Positions 36,847 through 46,262 of a stretch of 64,000 nt of DNA are shown here, piece after piece. Both the position numbers and the translations under genes were made by a program. Within the stretch, counting starts at the first letter, position 1; each line of letters starts with the position of its first letter. Source of the stretch: Aquiflexum balticum DSM 16537 (GTDB lineage: Bacteria > Bacteroidota > Bacteroidia > Cytophagales > Cyclobacteriaceae); contig NZ_LT838813.1 in NCBI RefSeq assembly GCF_900176595.1, positions 620,001 through 684,000 of the forward strand, written 5' to 3'. The notes below the pieces were generated by a model. The model made no database searches. It saw nothing but the letters and a program-made list of their open reading frames with translations, and was not told the origin of the DNA.

Positions 36847-37782
36847 ATGAACCATTTTAAAGATTTTATCATGATCTTCCTGAAAGGCATGTCTATGGGG
36901 GCAGCTGATATAGTCCCCGGCGTTTCCGGAGGATCTATTGCCTTGATCACTGGGATTTATGAAAAGCTTTTGGACAGTATCAAATCAATTGACAGAGAAG
37001 CATTAGGCTATTTGTTCAGGCTTGAGTTTAAATTACTTTGGGCCCATGTTAATGGTAATTTTTTACTTACGCTTTTGGTTGGAATTCTTACGAGCATTTT
37101 TACTCTTTCAACATTAATTACTTATCTCATGGAATTTCATCCCATTCCATTGTGGTCATTTTTCAGTGGATTAATCATTATTTCAGCAATCATTATCCTA
37201 AGGGATATTAAGAATTGGACTATTGGGGTGGTATTGGCCATTGTCATTGGAACAATAAGTGCTTTTTATATCACTGGCTTGCCACCTATAGGTTCTCCGG
37301 ATGCATTGTGGTTTACATTTGTGGCCGGTGCAATTGCTATTTGTGCCATGATTTTACCAGGTATTTCAGGCAGTTTTTTGTTATTGATACTGGGTCAATA
37401 TGAACGGATTCTGGCAGCTGTTTCCGATAAAAATATTCCGGTTTTAGGCTTGTTTGCGCTTGGCTGTATTGTTGGATTATTATCCTTCAGCCGATTGATT
37501 TCCTGGCTATTGAAAAAACACCATGCGCTCACCATTGGATTATTGTCCGGGTTTATGCTTGGATCTATCAATAAACTATGGCCCTGGAAAGAAGTGATCT
37601 CCTATCGCATGTCCTCTAAGGGAGTGCAAAAACCTTTTGTCACTGAAAACATTCTTCCCCAAAATTATCTTGAGGTAACAGGTCAGGAATCTTTATTTCT
37701 ATTTGCCTTGCTTGCATTTTCATTTGGTGTAATTTTGGTACTCGGTATCGAAAGAACCGCTTACTACATCAACAGGAAATGA
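36847..37782 (+). CDS. DUF368 membrane protein (PopT-type undecaprenyl-phosphate translocase)
   Basis: 311 residues with about eight to nine helices. The N-terminal signature GMSMGAADIVPGVSGGSIALITGIYE is that of DUF368, and an internal related motif, AICAMILPGISGSFLLLILGQYE, mirrors it, fitting an inverted-repeat topology. DUF368 proteins have been reported as recycling undecaprenyl phosphate across the membrane alongside DedA-family proteins. Its stop overlaps aroE by ATGA. Its placement near peptidoglycan and polysaccharide genes fits that role. Confidence 0.9.
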   Translation: MNHFKDFIMIFLKGMSMGAADIVPGVSGGSIALITGIYEKLLDSIKSIDREALGYLFRLEFKLLWAHVNGNFLLTLLVGILTSIFTLSTLITYLMEFHPIPLWSFFSGLIIISAIIILRDIKNWTIGVVLAIVIGTISAFYITGLPPIGSPDALWFTFVAGAIAICAMILPGISGSFLLLILGQYERILAAVSDKNIPVLGLFALGCIVGLLSFSRLISWLLKKHHALTIGLLSGFMLGSINKLWPWKEVISYRMSSKGVQKPFVTENILPQNYLEVTGQESLFLFALLAFSFGVILVLGIERTAYYINRK

Positions 37783-38519
37783 GAAAATTTGGATTGATAG
37801 GTTATCCTTTGGGCCATTCTTTTTCGAAGAAGTATTTTACTGCAAAATTCGAAACCGAGGGGATAAAGAACTGTCAATATGATCTCTATGAAATTGAGGA
37901 TATCTCCCTTTTACCCGCAATCATCCGGCAAAATCCCGAACTTGAAGGTCTGAATGTGACCATCCCTTACAAGGAAAAAGTAATTCCCTATTTGGACAGT
38001 ATTGATCCTGCCTGTGAAGAAATCGGCGCAGTGAATTGTATCCAAATCAAGGATGGCAAACTCATGGGTTACAATACCGACTATATAGGATTCAAAGAAT
38101 CTTTAAATAATTGGTTGAAAGGTGAAAAGCCGTATGCATTGGTTTTGGGGACGGGCGGGGCTTCCAAAGCCGTGGTCAAAGCTCTGAAGGATTTGGGAAT
38201 TTCTTACCTGATGGTTTCCCGAAATCCTGGTGAGGATCCAGGAATAATTTCTTATGAGGATCTTGCCAAAAGCAAATCTGTTTTGGACCGGAATCATCTG
38301 ATCATCAATACCACCCCACTGGGCACTTTTCCCAAAACAGAAGAAATGCCTGCCATCAATCCTGAATATATTTCCAGCATGCACAAAGTGTACGACTTGG
38401 TCTATAATCCTGAAAAGACTTTTTTGATGCGCTCACTAGAAGCCCGTGGCGCAGTAGTGAAAAATGGATTGGAAATGCTCCAACTTCAGGCCGAAGCTGC
38501 TTGGAGAATCTGGAACTGA
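37779..38519 (+). CDS. aroE: Shikimate dehydrogenase
   Basis: 246 residues. The substrate domain has GYPLGHSFSKKYF and NVTIPYKEKV with the catalytic Lys65 and GAVNCI; NTDYIGF gives the catalytic Asp. The NADP domain carries LGTGGASKAV. The C-terminal Gln pair is GLEMLQLQAEAAW. It reduces 3-dehydroshikimate in the aromatic amino acid pathway. It starts within the DUF368 stop. Confidence 0.95.
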   Translation: MRKFGLIGYPLGHSFSKKYFTAKFETEGIKNCQYDLYEIEDISLLPAIIRQNPELEGLNVTIPYKEKVIPYLDSIDPACEEIGAVNCIQIKDGKLMGYNTDYIGFKESLNNWLKGEKPYALVLGTGGASKAVVKALKDLGISYLMVSRNPGEDPGIISYEDLAKSKSVLDRNHLIINTTPLGTFPKTEEMPAINPEYISSMHKVYDLVYNPEKTFLMRSLEARGAVVKNGLEMLQLQAEAAWRIWN

Positions 38520-38770
38520 TTTCTAATTTGTATAGCTATCTGATCCAAGAAAAATCATTTCTGGAAAGACCGCTTCTACAAATAATTTCACATTTAGTAT
38601 TTACTATTCACAAATCCTCTTTGTTACCATCAAATTTGGTAAAATGACTATCGAGCTGGTTAAATATCAATTCCCGGCTTCTTCTGTCTCCGGCCTCCCG
38701 TCTTCCGTCATCGGTCTTTCAAAGGAAATCGGATAAATGGCATCATTGCGGTTAAAAATACCCCTTCATC
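38520..38770. other. Intergenic region with pyrimidine-rich degenerate repeat
   Basis: About 250 bp without a gene. A small inverted repeat TTACCA/TGGTAA is near 38634-38652, and 38672-38722 is a degenerate CTTC/CCGGC/TCTT-rich repeat (units like TTCTGTCTCCGGCCTCCCG) of the same low-complexity kind as those at 11938 and 20196. Confidence 0.5.
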
Positions 38771-40021
38771 ATGTACTGGAAAAAACAAACACACGAACAA
38801 CTTAAAGAATCCATATTCAAAGCATTGGAACAAAACCTTGATTATAGAGGTGATCATCCCATTTTAGGAGTTCCGGGAACTTATTTGGACACCATGGAAT
38901 TTTACCCGGATGCACCCTTTCTCAAGGATGCGCCTTTTATGTCTGCCATGGTCAGAAACCCCAATCATATCGGAGTACATACCCTCAGCGACAAATCGGT
39001 TCTTGAGGTTTTCAAAGGAACCCAGCAGATTGAAAAAGACCTCATCAAATTGGTGGCTGAGGAGATTTTCAATGGAGACAGCAACCAACAGGATGGTTAT
39101 GTCGCCACAGGTGGAACCGAAGCCAATATTCAGGCCATGTGGATTTACCGAAATTTCTTCCAAAAAGAATATGGTGCCAGAATCGGGGAAATTGGATTGG
39201 TATATTCCCAAGATTCCCATTACTCTATGCCCAAAGGGGCAAACCTCCTCAACCTGACCAATATCATTCTGGATGTCGATCCCGAAACCAGGGAAATCAC
39301 TAAGGAGTCACTTGAAAGCAAAGTAAATTCCGCCTTAAAGGATGGCATCAAATACTTTATAGTAATTGCCAACCTGAGCACAACGATGTTTGGTTCGGTG
39401 GATGATATTGACATGTTGGGGGATTATTTCACCAATATCAATGCTCCATTCAAAATCCATGTAGATGCAGCTTATGGTGGATTTATTTACCCATTTACCA
39501 ATCCGGTCAGCCGATTTACCTTCCAAAACCCCTATCTGAATTCCATCACAGCCGATGGTCATAAAATGCTTCAGACACCTTATGGAACCGGACTTTTCCT
39601 GATCAGAAAAGGCTATTTCGACTACGTCAAAACCGAAGAAGCACAATATATTCCCGGTAAGGATTATACGGTCAGCGGAAGTCGTTCCGGGGCAAATGCC
39701 ATTTCGATGTGGATGATTTTGCAGATCCATGGTTCAGAAGGCTGGAAATATAGAATGGAAATGCTCTGCGACCAAACAGAAAGAATCTGCAAAAAACTGG
39801 AAAAGATGGGCGTGGAATATTTCCGAAATCCCTATCTCAATATCATCGCCATCAAGGCAAAGTATATGTCCAAGGAATTGGCCCATAAATACTATTTGGT
39901 CGCAGACAGCTATGAACAAGATGCCAAATGGTATAAAATCGTGGTGATGCCCCATGTCAAGCCCGGAACCATTGACAGGTTTTTGATGGAATTGGAGGGG
40001 GAAGTAAGGGGGAGGATGTGA
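38771..40021 (+). CDS. Group II pyridoxal-dependent decarboxylase
   Basis: 416 residues. The PLP fold is clear: GYVATGGTEANIQAMW, HVDAAYGGFIYPF with the cofactor Asp, and the Schiff-base Lys265 in TADGHKMLQTPYGTG. Related enzymes decarboxylate aspartate, glutamate, tyrosine or 2,4-diaminobutyrate; I cannot assign the substrate. The protein lacks the N-terminal extension of E. coli GadB. The gene is convergent with the DUF819 gene 90 bp downstream. Confidence 0.85.
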   Translation: MYWKKQTHEQLKESIFKALEQNLDYRGDHPILGVPGTYLDTMEFYPDAPFLKDAPFMSAMVRNPNHIGVHTLSDKSVLEVFKGTQQIEKDLIKLVAEEIFNGDSNQQDGYVATGGTEANIQAMWIYRNFFQKEYGARIGEIGLVYSQDSHYSMPKGANLLNLTNIILDVDPETREITKESLESKVNSALKDGIKYFIVIANLSTTMFGSVDDIDMLGDYFTNINAPFKIHVDAAYGGFIYPFTNPVSRFTFQNPYLNSITADGHKMLQTPYGTGLFLIRKGYFDYVKTEEAQYIPGKDYTVSGSRSGANAISMWMILQIHGSEGWKYRMEMLCDQTERICKKLEKMGVEYFRNPYLNIIAIKAKYMSKELAHKYYLVADSYEQDAKWYKIVVMPHVKPGTIDRFLMELEGEVRGRM

Positions 40022-40113
40022 TTTGGAGGTGGGCTAAGAATCGAGTGGGTACTAGGCGTTGTTTACAGCTACGCCTATCTATTTCATTGAATTTGCAATT
40101 CGATCGCTTCGCC

Positions 40114-41247
40114 TCACACCATCCCCGCCACCATAAAACCCAAATAGGTCCCCAAGGCATTTCCCAAACTACCGACCAATACTCCCGGTATCAGGAGGTC
40201 CGGCCGGTTGAGGCTTTCGGCAGCGGCTAGGGCAGTGGTATTTCCGCCCACATTGGCCTGAGAAGCTACGGCAATCACATCCCAATCCATTTTAAATGCT
40301 GCCCCTAGACCGAAGATCACCATGCCATGAACCATGATGATAACAAAAACAAAAAGCATCAAGGTACCTGCAAGGCTGCCTATGCCAGATAGAGCAGTCA
40401 GATCACAAAGTGTTCCAATGACGGCCAGAAATATCAAAATAAAAAAGAACCCCAAAGTATGTTTTCCCTGCAAGCGCTTGACAAAATTGAATTGAGCCAT
40501 AAGCAGGGCTATGGTAGTTAAAGTAATGATTTCCGGGACTTGGGGGAAATAGTAGGCTGTCAATTTGGAAATACCCATTCCCAGCAAACCCATACCCAAG
40601 ATCAGGGAAAGCGAAAAAATGGAGATATTTTCCTGGCTTTTGACCTTAGCGGCAGATTTGGCAGAATCAAGTTTTTTTCTTGGAAAATACCGCTGCAGGT
40701 ATTTGGGCAAAATCAGGGTGGCAATGATCCATGGTGTGCCTAGAAGATTGTCAACCACCGTAGTAGCTGCAAACAAAACCCCGCTTTCATTGACCTGGTA
40801 ATGCAAAGCCACGGCATTGAAATTGATACTGCCTCCGATATATGTCCCGGTAAACATTCCCGCCACAGCATGTGCCAACGGACCGATTTCTGCGGCAGGA
40901 TTTACCAAAAACCAGGCAACAAAAACCCCTACTAAGGTCCCTATTGTTCCCAAACCAAACATCAGTAGGATGGGAAGACCTGCATTTTTGAGGCTTTTGA
41001 GGTCTACCTCCAACAGCGCAATGAAAATTCCCAAAGGGGCGATATAGACAAATACGCCTGTATAAACCGGATGATCTGATGTAGCTGTAGGGATGATTCC
41101 CAAATTGGAAATAACCGCACAGATGAGAATGGCGAGAATCGGAGTCCCTATTGTTTTCCAACCCCGAAACCTGTTCAGCCAACTGGCAAAAAATACGGCC
41201 AAACAAAGCATGGCCGAAACATATACAGGATCCTGATTCCAGAGCAT
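40114..41247 (-). CDS. DUF819 family membrane protein
   Basis: About 377 residues from ATG 41247, where WNQDPVYVSAMLCLAVFF begins the first helix; ATG 41274 or a TTG at 41286 would give a longer N terminus. Some ten helices are visible. Family landmarks are GMFTGTYIGGSINFNAVA and the C-terminal NVGGNTTALAAAESLNRPDLL with PGVLVGSLGNALGTYLGF. DUF819 proteins resemble secondary transporters and the sequence pair of GSxxN motifs suggests an internal repeat; the substrate is unknown. Divergent from the PhoH gene. Confidence 0.85.
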   Translation of the reverse strand: MLWNQDPVYVSAMLCLAVFFASWLNRFRGWKTIGTPILAILICAVISNLGIIPTATSDHPVYTGVFVYIAPLGIFIALLEVDLKSLKNAGLPILLMFGLGTIGTLVGVFVAWFLVNPAAEIGPLAHAVAGMFTGTYIGGSINFNAVALHYQVNESGVLFAATTVVDNLLGTPWIIATLILPKYLQRYFPRKKLDSAKSAAKVKSQENISIFSLSLILGMGLLGMGISKLTAYYFPQVPEIITLTTIALLMAQFNFVKRLQGKHTLGFFFILIFLAVIGTLCDLTALSGIGSLAGTLMLFVFVIIMVHGMVIFGLGAAFKMDWDVIAVASQANVGGNTTALAAAESLNRPDLLIPGVLVGSLGNALGTYLGFMVAGMV

Positions 41248-41398
41248 CCTGAAAAATAGGTAAAAAATTATCATTCTGATAGTCAAATCGATAAGATTTT
41301 CCTTTTCTTAAATAAACTTAATTTCTTTTGATAAAATGGTAATCTTATTTTAATATTTATATATTATTCCCAACTATCACACAGTAACATTTTAACCT

Positions 41399-42745
41399 AT
41401 GCCAAGAGCTAAATCCGATAAAGACCGAAAAATTTTTGTGTTGGATACCTCAGTCATCCTTTATGCACATAATTCCATCATGAACTTCGCGGAACATGAT
41501 GTAGTCATCCCGATTACGGTATTGGAAGAGCTCGATCAGTTTAAAAAGGGCAACGATACCAAGAATTTTGAAGCCAGGGAGTTTATCCGTTTGTTGGATA
41601 AATTGTCCAAGGACAACATGATTCACAACTGGACCCCCTTGAATGGAAAGACTAAAGGTTTTTTCAAGGTCTTGATGAATCCTGATAATTCCATTAATGC
41701 CAACCTGGTTTTCGGAGAAGAAAAAAATGACCATAAGATCCTGAATGCCGCCCTCCACCTACAGCAAAAAGAGAAAAATCGAAAGGTAATTCTAGTCAGT
41801 AAGGACATCAATCTGAGGCTCAAAGCCAAATCCCTGGAAATACATGCGGAGGATTACGAAACCGGAAAAATCAAAAACATCACTGAACTCGAAAACACCG
41901 GCAAGTATTATCTGGACGGCATTGATCAGCATGTCATCAACAATCTCTACGAAAACCATTCTGTAGAAGCTAAGCTGGTCTTGGGAACAAGAAAGAGAAA
42001 AGCCAATGCATTCTACATACTGAAAAGTGACAAAAATTCAGTTTTGGCCTATTTCAATTCGGAGGACAATACCATGGAAAGGGTGGACAAGGCTTTGGCT
42101 TACAATATCAAACCAAAAAACGCCGAACAGACTTTTGCCCTTCATGCCATTTTAAATCCACGGATCAAATTGGTTTCCATTCAGGGGGTGGCAGGTACAG
42201 GTAAAACTCTCTTGGCATTAGCAGGTGCTTTGGAGCAAAGAAGGGATTTTAAACAGGTTTTTCTGGCTAGGCCTATTGTTCCGCTCAGCAACAAGGACAT
42301 AGGATATCTCCCTGGTGATATCAAATCCAAATTGAATCCCTATATGGAACCACTTTGGGATAATCTGAAATTCATTCAGAATCAGTTCAAAGAATCAGAC
42401 AAGGAATATCAGAAGATCACCGAAATGATCAATCAGGAGAAATTGGTGATTCAGCCCCTAGCCTATATCAGAGGCCGGTCTCTTTCAAACATTTTCTTCA
42501 TTGTGGATGAGGCGCAAAATCTTACTCCCCATGAAATCAAGACCATTATCAGCCGTGCCGGGGAAAATACCAAAATCATCTTTACAGGTGATATTTTCCA
42601 GATTGATACCCCCTACCTGGACAGCCAAAGCAATGGACTTTCCTATTTGATAGACAGGGTAAAAGACCACCCTTTGTATGCCCACATCAAACTTGAAAAA
42701 GGAGAAAGATCTGAATTGGCCAACTTAGCCAACGATTTACTCTAA
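41399..42745 (+). CDS. PIN-PhoH fusion protein
   Basis: 448 residues. The N-terminal PIN domain starts KIFVLDTSVILYAHNS (Asp16) with further acidic residues (ISKDINLRLKAK region), typical of PIN ribonucleases. The C-terminal PhoH ATPase has Walker A GVAGTGKT at 263-270, PLSNKDIGYLPGD, and Walker B FFIVDEAQNLTPHE. The pair is thought to act as an RNA helicase-RNase. It is followed by a strong intrinsic terminator. Confidence 0.93.
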   Translation: MPRAKSDKDRKIFVLDTSVILYAHNSIMNFAEHDVVIPITVLEELDQFKKGNDTKNFEAREFIRLLDKLSKDNMIHNWTPLNGKTKGFFKVLMNPDNSINANLVFGEEKNDHKILNAALHLQQKEKNRKVILVSKDINLRLKAKSLEIHAEDYETGKIKNITELENTGKYYLDGIDQHVINNLYENHSVEAKLVLGTRKRKANAFYILKSDKNSVLAYFNSEDNTMERVDKALAYNIKPKNAEQTFALHAILNPRIKLVSIQGVAGTGKTLLALAGALEQRRDFKQVFLARPIVPLSNKDIGYLPGDIKSKLNPYMEPLWDNLKFIQNQFKESDKEYQKITEMINQEKLVIQPLAYIRGRSLSNIFFIVDEAQNLTPHEIKTIISRAGENTKIIFTGDIFQIDTPYLDSQSNGLSYLIDRVKDHPLYAHIKLEKGERSELANLANDLL

Positions 42746-42764
42746 TTGCAACACTACTTTTTAT

Positions 42765-42808
42765 AAGCCGATAAAATACTGCCTATTTTATCGGCTTTTT
42801 GATTTTTT
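42765..42808 (+). terminator. Strong intrinsic terminator after the PIN-PhoH gene
   Basis: A perfect 14-bp stem (AAGCCGATAAAATA / TATTTTATCGGCTT) with a 5-nt loop at 42779-42783, followed by TTT-GA-TTTTTT, 20 bp after the stop codon. Confidence 0.9.
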
Positions 42809-43033
42809 AGGAATTTTGATGCAACCTCTTTTTGGAAATCTTGATCAGAAAAACTGTATCGATAAGCATAATCATCTGTACGTAAACGTACACTTCATCA
42901 GAATAAAATTAAACGCTACTTATTGATTTACAGCTATTTACAAAATTAGGATCGGATTTTGGCATATAGTTAATATCTGCAGCAATGCTCCTGTAGAGTA
43001 AGACAATTAAGTTCAACAAAAATTTATAAGAAA
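42809..43033. other. Intergenic region without a recognisable gene
   Basis: About 225 bp. A short GTACGTAAACGTAC imperfect palindrome is at 42877-42890 (TCTGTACGTAAACGTACAC). A TTTTGGC element near 42957 could be a -33 signal for the secreted-protein gene, but no good -7 box follows. Confidence 0.4.
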
Positions 43034-43390
43034 ATGAAATCGATTATTTTAACTCAGAAAAATGTTTGTGCCTTTTTAGGATTATTAATGGCATTGACAA
43101 TCTTGTGGTCTGCAAGTGCAGAGGCGAAGGTTGATACTACTATCAACGAGGAAATCTCAATGGTAAACGAAATGAGATTAGATTCAGTACAGGAAAGGGA
43201 AATCCAAATGGAAGAAATTGACTTATCCGAAATCAAAGAAGTTCCGACCATCACTTTAATCAATAAATATGGAGAAATCGTGGCGGAGTTTTATGGAGAA
43301 AAAGCAGAGATCGAGAAAAAATTCGAGGTTACATTGAAAAAGTGTCAGTTTGTGACCGCTTCAGGAAAGCACGAATTTTATCTTATATGA
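43034..43390 (+). CDS. Small exported protein of unknown function
   Basis: 118 residues with a long N-terminal signal (TQKNVCAFLGLLMALTILWSASAEAK). The mature part is acidic (many E and D in EISMVNEMRLDSVQEREIQMEEI) and ends in a compact IKEVPTITLINKYGEIVAEFYG unit. I do not recognise the family. It is alone between a strong terminator and a bidirectional terminator, and so is a single-gene transcript. Confidence 0.6.
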   Translation: MKSIILTQKNVCAFLGLLMALTILWSASAEAKVDTTINEEISMVNEMRLDSVQEREIQMEEIDLSEIKEVPTITLINKYGEIVAEFYGEKAEIEKKFEVTLKKCQFVTASGKHEFYLI

Positions 43391-43421
43391 CTTAGAGTTG
43401 CTTGTTTGGTTTTTTGAAAAT

Positions 43422-43453
43422 AAAAAAAGGTGGGAATACCCACCTTTTTTTTT
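43422..43453. terminator. Bidirectional intrinsic terminator
   Basis: AAAAAAAGGTGGG-AATA-CCCACCTTTTTTTTT forms a 13-bp stem with A and T flanks, so it can end transcription from both convergent genes (the exported-protein gene and the LytTR regulator). Confidence 0.88.
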
Positions 43454-43468
43454 CTATAATTTGATTGA

Positions 43469-44224
43469 TCAACTTTCAGTGATCGTATTCAATTTAGCCA
43501 GGAAGCTGTTGTAATACTGTCTTCCCACCTGTACCACCGAACCTGTTCTCAGGGTAATGTCCTTGGTATTGAAACTTTCAATTTGTCCCAATTGGACAAT
43601 AAATGATTTTTGAACTCTCAGAAAAAGATGGGACGGGAGTTTTTCTTCCATATCCTTCATAGACTTTCTGATGGTGAAATTCCTGCTTTTGGTAAAGATC
43701 GTAACCATATTTCCATTGGCCTCTACATAATAGATTTCTTCATATGGAACTCTTTCATAAGCATTGTCCGCTTTGATGAATACAGCATCCACAACAAGAT
43801 AAGGACTTTCATCCTTGGACCTTACGACTGCTGTTTCAGGTGCGGGTTTGGTTCTTTTGTTATAAAGAACAATTTCAACAATGGCATGAATATCATTGGT
43901 ATTGAATGGCTTTACAATAAAACCTGCAGGGTTGATTCTTTTGGCTCTTTCGATGATTGTTGGATCACTGTAGGAGGTTACATAAACCAAAGGAGCATCT
44001 ACCATTTGCTTGATAATTTCTCCCAGTTCAATGCCATCTTTATCGCCTTTAAGTTTGATATCCATAAAAACCAAATCAGGCCTGTATTTCTTGACCACCT
44101 TAATGGCCTGATTGGCTGAATTGGCAATATCAATATTGACATAACCTAAAAGTTCTAAAATTTCCTCAATGTTCTCTGCAATATTAACGTCATCTTCAAC
44201 GATCAGGATCCTTTCCTCTTTCAT
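43469..44224 (-). CDS. LytTR-family response regulator
   Basis: 251 residues. The receiver domain shows the acidic pair at residues 11-12 and the phosphoacceptor Asp55 in LVFMDIKLKG. The C terminus is a LytTR DNA-binding domain (VPYEEIYYVEANGNMVTIFTKSR, FLRVQKSFIVQL). It lies 144 bp downstream of the second regulator, on the same strand, but has no own kinase next to it, so it may share the LytS-type kinase or respond to another. Confidence 0.9.
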   Translation of the reverse strand: MKEERILIVEDDVNIAENIEEILELLGYVNIDIANSANQAIKVVKKYRPDLVFMDIKLKGDKDGIELGEIIKQMVDAPLVYVTSYSDPTIIERAKRINPAGFIVKPFNTNDIHAIVEIVLYNKRTKPAPETAVVRSKDESPYLVVDAVFIKADNAYERVPYEEIYYVEANGNMVTIFTKSRNFTIRKSMKDMEEKLPSHLFLRVQKSFIVQLGQIESFNTKDITLRTGSVVQVGRQYYNSFLAKLNTITES

Positions 44225-44368
44225 AATGTTTTATGGGAAATAATACGTTATAATAAATGTTAAATAGATTTTTATATAAGTAAAAGAATTTATAAGCTCT
44301 ATTTACAAATTTTAGTTTTCAGAATCAATATTTATTTCAAATTTCTGAATTTATCACAATTTTGGGAA

Positions 44369-45103
44369 TTAAAGGCTCATCATATCCTTAAACCTAGCTG
44401 CTTGTCTTCTACTGACTTCTATTCTGTCGCCACCTTTCAGCGTCACTACAAGACCCCCGTTGAACCAAGGCTCAATGGCCTCAACCCAACTTAAATTAAT
44501 AATATGTTTTCTGCTTGCTCTGAAAAATGATTTTTCATCCAATCTTTCATCCAACGCATTGAGTGATTTATGAATCATGGGTTTGTTGTTGTCAAAATAC
44601 ACTTTGATATAATTTCCATCTGATTCAAAAAGTCTTACGTTGGACAATTTCACAAACCAACAGCGGTCCCCATCTTTGACAAAAACCTGATCATCTAAAG
44701 TCAGCTTTTTGGAAGAGAACGAACCGTCATCCTCCGATCTGTCGGGACCTTCGTTGAGTTTCTTGAAAAGTCGCTCTATGGCTTCATTCAATCGCTTGGG
44801 CTCAATGGGTTTTAAGAGGTAATCAAGTGCATTGACCTGAAAAGCCTTCAGGGCATATTCATCGTAGGCTGTAGTGAATATCACATGCGGTACATTGTCC
44901 AACTCCTCCAATAAATCGAATCCTGTTTTCTCCGGCATCTGAATATCAAGAAAAACCACGTCGGGGGATAAAGCTTCAATTTTCTCTTTGGCATCATCCA
45001 CATTATTGGCTTCGCCCACGATTTCCACCTGATCATATTGGGATAATAAATTGATTAGCTCTTTTCTCGCCAGTCTTTCATCATCAATTACTAGTGCTCT
45101 CAT
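44369..45103 (-). CDS. LytTR-family response regulator, probable partner of the adjacent kinase
   Basis: 244 residues. Receiver domain with the acidic pair at residues 7-8 and the phosphoacceptor Asp53 in VVFLDIQMP, then a LytTR domain with DGNYIKVYFDNNKPMIHKSLNALDERL and FFRASRKHIINLSWV. It begins 13 bp after the stop of the kinase gene on the same strand, so it is the likely cognate regulator. LytTR regulators bind direct-repeat sites; no regulon can be inferred here. Confidence 0.92.
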   Translation of the reverse strand: MRALVIDDERLARKELINLLSQYDQVEIVGEANNVDDAKEKIEALSPDVVFLDIQMPEKTGFDLLEELDNVPHVIFTTAYDEYALKAFQVNALDYLLKPIEPKRLNEAIERLFKKLNEGPDRSEDDGSFSSKKLTLDDQVFVKDGDRCWFVKLSNVRLFESDGNYIKVYFDNNKPMIHKSLNALDERLDEKSFFRASRKHIINLSWVEAIEPWFNGGLVVTLKGGDRIEVSRRQAARFKDMMSL

Positions 45104-45116
45104 TTTAGTTGAATTT

Positions 45117-46169
45117 TTAACCTAATGTAAGGTTTTGTTTTGGAATTTTGATTTCTGTTACTACAAATTCATAATCTGCATTATAAATTTTGAAAGTGGC
45201 CCGATCTCCATAGATCAATTTCAACCTTTGAATGGTATTGTTGATCCCATGCCCTTCCCGCTCTTTCTTTTTGCTGAATGCCTGACTTTTTAACTGACCG
45301 CTGTTTTTGACCTGAATGATCAGATGATCAGTGATTCCTTCTTTGCATTTGATTTCGATAAGACCTCCTTTTACCCTGTTGGAGATTCCGTGTTTGATGG
45401 CATTTTCGACAATAGTCTGAAGCATCATCGGAGGTACCTTATAATCATAGGCGGCAGGTTCTATCTCATATTTGACCTGAAGCCGTTCTTCAAATCTGAT
45501 AGATTCCAAATTTAAATAATCCTTGACAGTATTGATCTCATTTTCGAAATCTATTGTCCTTTTTTTATCCATCATCAATGAAAATCTCAAGATATTGGAA
45601 AGTTGGGTGATTGCCTGTTTGGCTTTTATGGGGTCTTCATCAACCAAGGCCCTTACGCTGTTCAAAGCATTGAAAATAAAATGTGGATTGAGCTGACTTT
45701 TGAGGTGATTCAACTGGATCTCATTGATTTTTGCCTGATACTTCAATGACTGATTGTAGTTGTCCAAAAAGTGAAAAAGAAAATACAACATTACCCATAA
45801 AGAATAAAACAGGAAACTCACGAATACATTTCCTGCTAAAACCACCAACCTGAAATCCTGCTCCGGGTCCAAAGTGTCAAAGGCCAGGTTAATCAAAATC
45901 TGGGCTGATGTATTCAATGCACTGAGTACAGTAACTGCAATGAGCGTATTGGGCAGCAACTGAACAAAACTTAAATTAAACCACCCATATTTTTTGATTA
46001 CAAACCTCAGCGAATGGGTGGAAATAAGGTAAAAAGAGGCCAGTGAAAAAAAAGCCCCCAATTGAACCGGGGTAATCCCCCGATCAAGGGATACAAAAAA
46101 CAAGTTGATCAAAGCAAAGCCCAACCAACCAAAAATCTGTAAAAACCAATATAGTCTCGTCTTGTTCAT
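45117..46169 (-). CDS. LytS-type sensor histidine kinase
   Basis: 350 residues. Four N-terminal helices (FLQIFGWLGFALINLFF and further) form a membrane anchor with no large periplasmic domain. The His_kinase module has QLNPHFIFNALNSVR with His163, followed by an HATPase domain (ENAIKHGISNR, GHGINNTIQRLKLIYG). It should phosphorylate the LytTR regulator 13 bp downstream. The signal is unknown. Confidence 0.93.
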   Translation of the reverse strand: MNKTRLYWFLQIFGWLGFALINLFFVSLDRGITPVQLGAFFSLASFYLISTHSLRFVIKKYGWFNLSFVQLLPNTLIAVTVLSALNTSAQILINLAFDTLDPEQDFRLVVLAGNVFVSFLFYSLWVMLYFLFHFLDNYNQSLKYQAKINEIQLNHLKSQLNPHFIFNALNSVRALVDEDPIKAKQAITQLSNILRFSLMMDKKRTIDFENEINTVKDYLNLESIRFEERLQVKYEIEPAAYDYKVPPMMLQTIVENAIKHGISNRVKGGLIEIKCKEGITDHLIIQVKNSGQLKSQAFSKKKEREGHGINNTIQRLKLIYGDRATFKIYNADYEFVVTEIKIPKQNLTLG

Positions 46170-46262
46170 GCCAGCAGGCCAAATATAGACAAGCCATCAT
46201 AAGGAATGGCTAAATTTTTAAAGAAGGGCGCAATACTGGATTTGGTAGGTAAAATGCTTTTG

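Noticed and set aside
43610-44119. 169-codon frame opposite the LytTR regulator
   Set aside because: An antisense shadow of a clear response regulator.
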